Positions 1 through 5,199 of a stretch of DNA of 5,355 nucleotides are shown in pieces (position 1 is the first letter of the stretch; each line of letters begins with the position of its first letter). Made by a program: the position numbers and the translations under genes. The notes beneath the pieces are model-generated. The model made no database searches. It was not told the DNA's origin and was given only the letters and a program-made list of their open reading frames with translations. Source of the DNA: Ohtaekwangia sp. Lineage in GTDB: Bacteria > Bacteroidota > Bacteroidia > Cytophagales > Cyclobacteriaceae. The stretch covers positions 1 to 5,355 of the forward strand of contig JAJNPV010000019.1 of NCBI GenBank assembly GCA_021155195.1. The letters run 5' to 3'.

Positions 1-85
1 AAAAATACAATATATATGAAGTTATTCATAATTATTTTTCCCGCTCTTTTATAATCTTATAATATTTTATTTTGAGAGAATTTGA

Positions 86-91
86 TATATA
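86..91 (+). promoter_or_regulatory. Candidate TATA box in U3
   Basis: TATATA lies in the U3 part of the LTR, 53 bases before block A (139), where I infer that transcripts may start. The surrounding sequence is AT-rich, so a six-base match is weak evidence. The same box recurs at 5300-5305 in the 3' LTR. CACGTG at 126-131, an E-box/G-box palindrome, lies between it and block A and could bind a bHLH or bZIP factor. Confidence 0.3.
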
Positions 92-133
92 CAATCTGGA
101 ATTATTTCTTGAGACTTTCTCAATTCACGTGTT

Positions 134-168
134 CGACTACTTTCTCGTTATTCTGAACAAAGTAGTCG
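134..168 (+). repeat. 10-bp perfect inverted repeat around block A, copy 1
   Basis: CGACTACTTT (134-143) and AAAGTAGTCG (159-168) are exact reverse complements around a 15-base loop, so a stable hairpin is possible in DNA, or in RNA if transcription starts upstream of it. The right arm ends on the first base of the proposed intron donor (G168). In the second copy of block A only five of the ten left-arm bases remain (296-300), because the repeat unit starts inside the stem. The structure is therefore specific to the first copy. Confidence 0.7.
139..167 (+). repeat. Block A, copy 1 (29 bp)
   Basis: This block is identical to 296-324. Its left edge is sharp: base 138 is T, but base 295 is A. 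Its right edge abuts GTATGT at 168. If block A marks the transcript 5' end, it would be leader exon 1 and the start of R. That role is inferred from the abrupt left edge of the second copy. Confidence 0.9.
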
Positions 169-214
169 TATGTCTCTCATTCGAAAGTTCCTCGATCATT
201 TATTAATTCTATAG
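168..214 (+). other. Putative 47-bp spliceosomal intron in the LTR leader
   Basis: This segment is present between blocks A and B in the first copy and exactly missing in the second, where base 324 joins base 325. The boundaries are unambiguous, since neither flanking base allows the junction to slide. It starts GTATGT, a strong donor hexamer, and ends CTATAG. TATTAAT at 201-207 resembles a branch site, although it is only about 8 bases from the acceptor. A length of 47 bp suits hosts with tiny introns. The alternative is a plain insertion or deletion that happens to have GT...AG ends; an unambiguous junction with a full donor hexamer makes that less likely. There is no transcript evidence. 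Confidence 0.65.
170..214 (+). other. 14-codon uORF contained in the putative intron
   Basis: The ATG at 170-172 lies inside the donor GTATGT. The frame reads MSLIRKFLDHLLIL and stops at TAG 212-214, which is also the proposed 3' splice site. This is the only ATG between block A and the gag-pol start, so it would be translated first on unspliced RNA and be absent from spliced RNA. I do not claim that the peptide has a function. Any effect would more likely be on translation of gag-pol from unspliced transcripts. Confidence 0.3.
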
Positions 215-277
215 TCTATTTCATTTGCCTTTATCGAAGTTCTTTGTTAACTTCAGTTTATACTCAAATCAAATAGG
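215..277 (+). repeat. Block B, copy 1 (63 bp)
   Basis: This block is identical to 325-387 at an offset of 110. It follows the putative intron in this copy and directly follows block A in the other. Its last bases overlap a consensus splice donor, ATAG|GTAAGT, whose intron side begins at 277. It would be leader exon 2. Confidence 0.9.
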
Positions 278-295
278 TAAGTTCTCAAATAATAA
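277..295 (+). other. Second splice donor (GTAAGT) and intron-like remnant between the two A/B units
   Basis: These 19 bases start with the consensus donor GTAAGT and separate the first A/B unit from the second. In the second copy, block B runs straight into AATCTAC instead. If the second copy is a spliced leader, this stretch is the surviving left end of a second intron. In the present element the donor could splice to ATAG at 383-386, removing the whole second unit (277-386, 110 bp) and giving the same A-B-downstream RNA. It could also use TAG at 320-322. All of this is inferred from motif and position. Confidence 0.45.
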
Positions 296-296
296 A
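291..296 (+). promoter_or_regulatory. Candidate polyadenylation signal AATAAA
   Basis: This AATAAA spans the join between the 19-base spacer and the second block A. In the 3' LTR the same position would suit the end of R, with cleavage shortly downstream. It is the only exact AATAAA I see in the LTR right of U3. AT-rich context makes chance occurrence possible, and the 3' LTR copy is outside the window. Confidence 0.35.
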
Positions 297-387
297 CTTT
301 CTCGTTATTCTGAACAAAGTAGTCTCTATTTCATTTGCCTTTATCGAAGTTCTTTGTTAACTTCAGTTTATACTCAAATCAAATAGG
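296..387 (+). repeat. Fused blocks A+B, copy 2 (intron-less unit)
   Basis: Block A (296-324) is followed with no gap by block B (325-387). Both are identical to copy 1, so the duplication is recent or is maintained by the replication cycle. The unit looks like a cDNA copy of the spliced leader placed behind the unspliced one. After it the sequence continues to the proposed LTR end at 411. Confidence 0.9.
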
Positions 388-411
388 AATCTACTTTGCT
401 ACAAAACAACA

Positions 412-606
412 AGTTATAAGCCCCACGCTACTTTGGAACTCAGACGAAAGTCATCCAAAGACTTGCTTTCATTTGAAGACAGTTCATTCTCTCAGAACTC
501 TTCAATTAGCTCCTTTTCCTCGATTAGATTTTTGACGCGTTCTTGATCAACCTCAAAATCATTTCATCAAACTTCAACAATCAGACTTGTCAAATCAATC
601 CGTTCA
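412..606 (+). other. Untranslated leader between LTR and gag-pol
   Basis: This stretch of about 195 bases holds the candidate primer site at its left end and no ATG at all. Short frames that appear open here begin at TTG, overlap the gag-pol start and resemble nothing I know. Packaging and dimerisation signals normally lie in this part of a retroelement RNA, but I cannot identify one from the primary sequence. Confidence 0.7.
413..428 (+). other. Candidate primer-binding site, complement of a tRNA anticodon arm
   Basis: There is no match to the usual 3'-terminal tRNA-iMet primer site (TGGTATCAGAGC type). Directly after the proposed LTR end, the complement of 413-428 reads GCGTGGGGCTTATAAC. 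It contains CTTATAA, the layout of a seven-base anticodon loop (C32, U33, anticodon UAU, A37, A38), preceded by a G-rich stem strand. Drosophila copia and yeast Ty5 are known to prime from half-tRNAs cut in the anticodon loop of tRNA-iMet. This site would fit such priming, with tRNA-Ile(UAU) or a divergent tRNA-iMet (loop CTCATAA, one base different) as donor. Identity of the tRNA is not established. Confidence 0.45.
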
Positions 607-1641
607 ATGGATTCAACCAACAATGATTCAACTGCAGCAACAGTCAAATTGCCACTCCTCATTGGAGCCAACTATCCTGCTTGGGCTCCTAAATTCAAAA
701 TATTCCTTCACATCAAGACGTGGTCGCATCATTTACTTTATGATTCTTTCAAAGATTATTTCGCGATTGTATACGCTCCAACAAGCTTCGAAATTCAAGT
801 TATCAAACTATTATCAATGGTACAAGCTAGAGGCGTCGACAATGAATTTACTGAAGCAATGAAGCAGAAAGAAATTTTTGATTTAATGAAGATCGCCGAT
901 ACCAGAATTCAACTAGAAGCAACTCATCAACGCTTATGGATGACAAATGAGTCAAGAATCACATCTTATCTCAAACAGTCAACAGATATTAGATTTCACC
1001 AATCCTTAGACAAAGCCAAATCAGTTAAGAAAGCTTGGGCAAAATTGAAGAAAGAATGTAACCAACAAGAAGCTGGAACCATGATGAGCCTCATGAATCG
1101 TTTCTTCAAAGATTCCTTTCAACCCAACGACGAACTAGTAGCTTTTACATCAAGAGTGCAACAAGTAGCTCATGATATGGTTGAGAATTTAGGTCGAGAA
1201 CCAACTTTTGCCGAAATTATATGCTTCAAAGTCATTGCCTCTTTGCCAGCTCAATATGATGCTATTCAACAGAAAGTTTTTCACCTAGAAACCAACAAAT
1301 TCAACATCGAAGAGTTAATAACCATTTTTTCAATAGAAGATTCGAGACAACAAGCGAATAAAATGATGAGTGACAAGACAAAGTCATCTACAAATTCAGA
1401 TGAAGCTTTTGTCTTAGCTAACAAGAACATCAACAGATTCAAGAAATCTCAACAAACTTCAACAGAAAGAATTGGCTCCACAAACAAGAAATGTTTAGAT
1501 TGCAACAAACTTTTAGATAAGAATCAACCGATACGACACTTGCGATGCGCAGGATGCCACATTTCTTACAAAGAGAATCAACCTTCAACTCAAGACATTC
1601 AACCAAAAGATTCAGGAAATATTGTTCAACTTCTCTCGCTC
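607..1641 (+). other. Gag region of the polyprotein (residues ~1-345)
   Basis: Residues 14-40 resemble the conserved copia Gag opening (L-x-G-x-NYPAW...), and about 95-250 resembles the UBN2-type Gag fold (YLKQSTD..., AWAKLKKEC, MNRFFKD..., IIASLPAQYD-like segment). This part forms the particle shell and binds the RNA. The expected CX2CX4HX4C zinc knuckle is missing. Instead, C296, C299, C314 and C317 form CX2C-X14-CX2C with H311 between them, a possible four-Cys zinc site, followed by a Lys/Gln/Ser-rich tail. The boundary with protease is approximate. Confidence 0.85.
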
Positions 1642-4600
1642 TCAAACGTAGATTATAAACGACAAACTATCAAGAAATGGTACTTAGACTCAGGATGCAC
1701 GAATCATGTCACAAATTCAACCAATTCAACGAAAGATCTCATCGCTTCTAATCGTGCCGTCTGTACAGCCTCAGGTGAAGTCACTCGTGCAACAAGCATT
1801 GGCACAGCCATATTCAACACCGATGCAGGACAAGTTCATTTTCAAAACACTCTCATCATTCCTGATATCACCAAGAATCTTTTGTCAGTCAAATCAATCA
1901 CCTCAATCTCAGATGATCATCATGTAATCTTCAATCAAAACAAATGTCAAGTTTTCAAAGGTCAAGTCTCGCTCAATGGTCAATCAATTCTTCAAGGTCA
2001 AATCGATGAGTCAGGACTCTATGCTATTAGCCCTCATCTCGAGCCAATAACTTCAACAATTGACGAAATGAATTTAGTAATTAATGGCAACTCAGTCAAC
2101 AACATTAATAAAATCGAAGATAATTCAAATACTATAAATAATAATTTAACTGAACAAATTTTAATAACAAGATCGCTTCAAGATTGGCACGATTGTTTAG
2201 GCCATATCAATAAGAAGGCAATAATGAAATTAGTCGAATCCACTCAAGATTTTCAAGTTACCAACGCCGATCAAGAAATCAGATGTGCCATATGTGATGC
2301 TGCCAAGATGAATCGAAAGAAATTTGCCAAATTCATGCCAGAGAGAGCCAATTTAGCCGGTGAAGTGATTTATTCAGATATTTGTGGACCAATTTCGCCA
2401 CCATCAATTGGAGGAAGCCGATATATTATCCATTTCTTAGACGAGAAATCAGGATATAATTTTGTGCATCTAGCCAAGAAGAAATCCGAAGCTTTCAATT
2501 TATTCAAGATCGTGCGAGCTCGAATCAACAACCATGGCCCAAGTTCACTCAAAACTTTAGTAACTGATGGAGGAGGCGAATACATTGGTGCAGATTTTCA
2601 AGAATTCCTGCAGCAAAAAGGAATATTACATGCCAAGTCGCCTGCCAATACTCCTCAACGACAAGGAAAATCTGAACGCCTTGGAAAAATTCTCATCAAT
2701 TCTGCCCTCACAATGCTTCTGAAACGTCGAATACCTCTCAAATTTTGGGGACTTGCCATACTTTACGCTGCTTATATTCGAAACCGCACAACAAAGCCGG
2801 GTCAAGACAAAACGCGCCATGAATTGCTTTTGGGAGGTCAGCCGTCCGTCAAACACTGTTTGCCTTTTGGCTCGCCAGTAATGTATCACAATCATGATCC
2901 TCATATCAAGAAATTAGATCAGAAAGCCTTTCAAGGGATATTTGTTGGATTCCATGAAGAAAACCACTCATACAAGATTTGGGATGAAGAAAGCCAGAAT
3001 TTAGTGCTCACTCGAGATATCAAATCTTATTCAGAAGAAGTTTTCAAGTTCAACAACAACATCAACGACGACAACTTGCAACAATTCTTAGTAGGCGATG
3101 ATGATTGGATTAACGGAGGCCCATTCATTGCTCATGATTCTCAAGAAGAGGTTTTTCAACAACAATTATATAATTATAACAACATCGAAAATCACGTCAA
3201 TGATAATATAATAAATAATCATAATATTTTAAATCACAACGATAATCATCATGATAATGATAGTGATAATTTTAATGAAGAATCCGATGAAGATTTCGAT
3301 ATTTTTGATAATCCTATTCAACAAAATCATAATCAAATTAATAATAATCCAGCCATCAATTCGAATCACCAAGAAGCAAGCAAGTCAATTAGTCAACGAA
3401 CTCGAAGCAAATATGCTTTCAATCATGATCAAAACAAACTTTCAGTTGAACAAATTTTTGCCATAAAGACCTTGGACGAAATTCCGACGCCAGAAACCTA
3501 TCAAGAAGCTATCAAATCAAGCCAATCAGAAGAATGGAAGAAATCCATCAAAGAAGAACAAGACTGCTTAATCAATTTAGAAACCTTTCAAGTCGTGCCT
3601 CGCCCTTCAACCAAGAAAGCCATTCAATCAAGATATGTTTTCAAGATAAAGACCGATGATCAAGGACGAATTGCAAGATTTAAAACAAGATTAGTTGCCA
3701 AAGGTTACACTCAGATCAAAGGTGTCGATTTCTTTGATACTTTCAGCCCAGCTTTGAGATTGTCATCTTTTCGCTTCCTTTTGTCAACTGCCGTGCTAAA
3801 GAAGTTTTCAATATATCATTTGGATGTTCAAACCGCTTTTCTCAATGGAGATCTTGCCGAAGAAATCTATATGGAAATACCTGAAGGTTTTGATGCAATC
3901 AAAGAAGATCGTCGAAGTCATGTGCTCAAACTCAACAAATCTATTTATGGGCTGAAACAAGCAAGCCGAGTCTGGAATGAAAAGTTCACCACAACCATTT
4001 TTTCAATGAATTTTGTGCAAAGTCAAGCCGATCCTTGTATTTTTATCAAATACAATTGCAACAACAACAACGACGAGCCACTTGCTATAATTGGTCTTTT
4101 TGTGGACGATTGTTTTGTACTTGGTCAAGATGAAGAAGTTAAAGAAGTTAAGAATCAACTCATGAGCAAATTCAACATGCATGACCTTGGTCTTTTGTCT
4201 TTCGCTTTGGGAATTAAAGTCATTCAACAAAATAATAATATTTCAATCTCTCAAAAAGCCTACATCAACAAATGTCTTGAAAAGTTTTATATGCAAGATT
4301 CAACTCCTCAACCAACACCATTGCCAGATAAACCTCAAGATCGAAATTATCATAACAACTTCAATCACCATCATAATAATATCAAAGAAAACTCAGATAA
4401 TCAAGCAGCGAATAATAATCATCAACCTTTTGATGATATCAACCTCTATCAACAACTAATTGGATGTCTCATCTATTTAGCAAATGCCACGAGACCAGAC
4501 ATCTCATATGCCGTTGGATATCTTGCCAGAGCAATGACTGCTCCCACAACTGCCGATTGGATCAATGCCAAACGAGTGCTCAGATACCTCAAAGGCTCAA

Positions 4601-5100
4601 GTGACTTGTCTCTTCACTACAACAATCAAACTGCCCTAATTGGTTATTCAGATTCAAGCTATGCAGAAGAAACCGATAGAAAGTCTGTCGGAGGATACGT
4701 TTTTGTTCAAGCTGGTGCTGCTGTTACTTGGCGTTCAACAAAACAAGAAATCATTGCTCAATCCTCAATGGAAGCTGAGTACATTGCCTTAGCCGAATCA
4801 GCCAAAGAAGCCCTATGGATCAGAAAACTTCAAAGAGAAATTTTTCCAACGACCAAACTTTTGCCAACAACAATTTATGAAGATAATCAATCTGCCATCA
4901 AATTAGCCGAGAATCCAATCCACTCAAATAGGTCAAAGCATATTGATGTCCGATACCATGCCATTCGTGAATATGTAAAGAATAATCTCATCAAAGTTGA
5001 ATATCTCTCTACCACAGAGATGCTTGCCGATATAATGACCAAGTCTTTGGGGAGGATCTTGCATGCCAAGTTTGTGCTTGGAATGGGTCTTAGAAAATAA
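607..5100 (+). CDS. Gag-Pol polyprotein, Ty1/copia type (1,497 aa)
   Basis: A single frame encodes all retrotransposon proteins, as in copia and Tnt1, with no frameshift between gag and pol. The order is Gag (about 1-345), aspartic protease (DSG, D361), the integrase HHCC zinc module (H528, H533, C560, C563), the integrase core (D591, D654, E690; D,D35E spacing), an Asn/Asp/His-rich linker (about 816-945), RT (D1073; FVDD 1165-1168) and RNase H (D1349, E1389, D1426, H1445, D1447). The length is typical of the family, and no frameshift or stop interrupts it. The start is the first ATG after the leader, which otherwise has none outside the putative intron; +4 is G but -3 is T. The product is expected to be cleaved by its own protease and to act in cytoplasmic virus-like particles, with integrase then acting in the nucleus. 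Confidence 0.97.
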   Translation: MDSTNNDSTAATVKLPLLIGANYPAWAPKFKIFLHIKTWSHHLLYDSFKDYFAIVYAPTSFEIQVIKLLSMVQARGVDNEFTEAMKQKEIFDLMKIADTRIQLEATHQRLWMTNESRITSYLKQSTDIRFHQSLDKAKSVKKAWAKLKKECNQQEAGTMMSLMNRFFKDSFQPNDELVAFTSRVQQVAHDMVENLGREPTFAEIICFKVIASLPAQYDAIQQKVFHLETNKFNIEELITIFSIEDSRQQANKMMSDKTKSSTNSDEAFVLANKNINRFKKSQQTSTERIGSTNKKCLDCNKLLDKNQPIRHLRCAGCHISYKENQPSTQDIQPKDSGNIVQLLSLSNVDYKRQTIKKWYLDSGCTNHVTNSTNSTKDLIASNRAVCTASGEVTRATSIGTAIFNTDAGQVHFQNTLIIPDITKNLLSVKSITSISDDHHVIFNQNKCQVFKGQVSLNGQSILQGQIDESGLYAISPHLEPITSTIDEMNLVINGNSVNNINKIEDNSNTINNNLTEQILITRSLQDWHDCLGHINKKAIMKLVESTQDFQVTNADQEIRCAICDAAKMNRKKFAKFMPERANLAGEVIYSDICGPISPPSIGGSRYIIHFLDEKSGYNFVHLAKKKSEAFNLFKIVRARINNHGPSSLKTLVTDGGGEYIGADFQEFLQQKGILHAKSPANTPQRQGKSERLGKILINSALTMLLKRRIPLKFWGLAILYAAYIRNRTTKPGQDKTRHELLLGGQPSVKHCLPFGSPVMYHNHDPHIKKLDQKAFQGIFVGFHEENHSYKIWDEESQNLVLTRDIKSYSEEVFKFNNNINDDNLQQFLVGDDDWINGGPFIAHDSQEEVFQQQLYNYNNIENHVNDNIINNHNILNHNDNHHDNDSDNFNEESDEDFDIFDNPIQQNHNQINNNPAINSNHQEASKSISQRTRSKYAFNHDQNKLSVEQIFAIKTLDEIPTPETYQEAIKSSQSEEWKKSIKEEQDCLINLETFQVVPRPSTKKAIQSRYVFKIKTDDQGRIARFKTRLVAKGYTQIKGVDFFDTFSPALRLSSFRFLLSTAVLKKFSIYHLDVQTAFLNGDLAEEIYMEIPEGFDAIKEDRRSHVLKLNKSIYGLKQASRVWNEKFTTTIFSMNFVQSQADPCIFIKYNCNNNNDEPLAIIGLFVDDCFVLGQDEEVKEVKNQLMSKFNMHDLGLLSFALGIKVIQQNNNISISQKAYINKCLEKFYMQDSTPQPTPLPDKPQDRNYHNNFNHHHNNIKENSDNQAANNNHQPFDDINLYQQLIGCLIYLANATRPDISYAVGYLARAMTAPTTADWINAKRVLRYLKGSSDLSLHYNNQTALIGYSDSSYAEETDRKSVGGYVFVQAGAAVTWRSTKQEIIAQSSMEAEYIALAESAKEALWIRKLQREIFPTTKLLPTTIYEDNQSAIKLAENPIHSNRSKHIDVRYHAIREYVKNNLIKVEYLSTTEMLADIMTKSLGRILHAKFVLGMGLRK
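1654..1911 (+). other. Aspartic protease domain (residues ~350-435)
   Basis: WYLDSGCTNHVT at 358-369 holds the catalytic D361. The family consensus is WxLDSGAxxHxx, and the Cys after DSG is a common copia variant. NLLSV at 424-428 is the conserved segment near the C-terminal end of the domain. The active enzyme is a homodimer, one Asp per subunit, that cuts the polyprotein during particle maturation. Confidence 0.93.
2164..3021 (+). other. Integrase (residues ~520-805)
   Basis: The N-terminal zinc module (H528-X4-H533-X26-C560-X2-C563; WHDCLGH) precedes the catalytic core. YSDICGP gives D591, LVTDGGGEY gives D654, and TPQRQGKSER gives E690, exactly 35 residues after D654. The family usually has TPQxNGxxER, so the Asn before Gly is Gln here. 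C-terminal family segments follow: LKFWGLAILYAAYIRNR at 711-727 and KKLDQKAFQGIFVGF at 768-782. The enzyme joins the cDNA ends to host DNA. Confidence 0.95.
3052..3441 (+). other. Asn/Asp/His-rich integrase-RT linker (residues ~816-945)
   Basis: This is a low-complexity stretch dominated by Asn, Asp, His and Gln, with an acidic core (about 885-900, EESDEDFD). At the DNA level it is rich in AAT, AAC, GAT and CAT codons, partly as short trinucleotide runs. No catalytic motif is visible. In copia elements this region joins integrase to RT and may include the integrase C-terminal targeting tail, but no clear nuclear-localisation cluster or known targeting motif stands out. RTRSKYAF at 931-938 is a small basic patch. 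Confidence 0.8.
3499..4236 (+). other. Reverse transcriptase (RVT_2 type, residues ~965-1210)
   Basis: Family blocks occur in order: EEWKKSIKEEQDCL, the segment from FKIKTDDQGRIARFKTRLVA to KGYTQ, HLDVQTAFLNGDL (first catalytic Asp, D1073), the LNKSIYGLKQASRVW block at 1109-1123, and LFVDD (catalytic D1167 and D1168). The usual YVDD is FVDD here, a seen and tolerated variant. A short Asn run (1152-1155) sits just before the catalytic FVDD strand. The enzyme copies the genomic RNA into cDNA inside the particle. Confidence 0.95.
4339..4431 (+). other. Asn/His-rich insertion between RT and RNase H (residues ~1245-1275)
   Basis: The conserved RT-to-RNase H connection (P-x-P-L... to LYQQLIGCLIYLANATRPDISYAV) is interrupted by about 30 residues, mostly Asn, His and Gln, including HHHNN and NNNH. 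Many copia elements have a variable stretch here, but this one is unusually polar and repeat-derived, matching the integrase-RT linker. It probably forms a flexible surface loop. Confidence 0.75.
4624..5046 (+). other. RNase H domain (residues ~1340-1480)
   Basis: GYSDSSYAEETDRKSVGGYVF-like sequence starts at 1346 and holds D1349. SSMEAEYIA carries E1389, EDNQSAI carries D1426, and KHIDVRYHAIRE carries H1445 and D1447. LADIMTKSL near 1473-1481 is the conserved C-terminal family segment. The domain removes the RNA strand during reverse transcription and leaves the polypurine primer. All expected acidic residues are present. Confidence 0.94.
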
Positions 5101-5190
5101 TCGAATCGCGAATATTGTTGAATACTTAGTTTTATTTATGACAATCTCAAGCTTCTATTTAAACAATATTATTTCTATAATTATAAGATT
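5101..5190 (+). other. 3' untranslated stretch between gag-pol and the polypurine tract
   Basis: This is about 90 bases of AT-rich sequence after the TAA stop. I see no gene in it. Its right end (5180-5192) is the exact reverse complement of 5265-5277 in U3, so the polypurine tract and LTR start could sit in the loop of a 13-bp RNA stem. Confidence 0.6.
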
Positions 5191-5199
5191 ATGGGAGGT
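5191..5199 (+). other. Polypurine tract, plus-strand primer site
   Basis: ATGGGAGGT lies directly before the TGTCG that opens the 3' LTR. The purine core GGGAGG is the usual RNase H-resistant primer for plus-strand synthesis, although at six to seven purines it is short. Its position fixes the left LTR boundary to within a base or two. Confidence 0.8.

Larger units (their letters stand above)
1..411 (+). repeat. 5' LTR (first ~15 bases outside the window)
   Basis: The left part (1-141) is proven by identity to 5215-5355. The right boundary is inferred. An ACA at 409-411 would match the TGT that opens the 3' LTR, giving TGT...ACA ends, and a primer-site-like sequence starts two bases later. 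On that reading the LTR is about 426 bp. U3 is AT-rich, with TATATA at 86-91 and a palindromic CACGTG at 126-131. The right half holds two copies of a two-block repeat (139-387), described separately. Because the 3' LTR is cut at its base 156, nothing right of base 141 can be checked against the second LTR, so the end at 411 remains a proposal. Confidence 0.8.

Noticed and set aside
139..387. CRISPR-like or satellite array
   Set aside because: There are only two units, of unequal structure, inside an LTR; the difference between them is a GT...AG segment, which suggests splicing rather than a spacer array.
335..535. 66-codon open frame in the second block B and leader
   Set aside because: It starts at TTG rather than ATG, runs through the primer site, and has no recognisable domain.
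587..862. 91-codon frame overlapping the gag start in another frame
   Set aside because: It begins at TTG and lies almost wholly within Gag coding sequence in a different frame; it is a shadow of the real gene.
2370..2904. Reverse-strand frames opposite integrase
   Set aside because: They are antisense shadows of conserved integrase codons with no motifs and no promoter or start context.
3251..3466. Frame rich in Ile/Met over the Asn-rich linker
   Set aside because: It is the out-of-frame reading of AAT/CAT-type repeats, so its composition is an artefact.
607..5100. Gag-pol frameshift or readthrough signal
   Set aside because: Gag and Pol are in one continuous frame, so no recoding is needed; any enrichment of Gag would have to come from splicing or protein turnover, for which I see no clear signal inside the frame.
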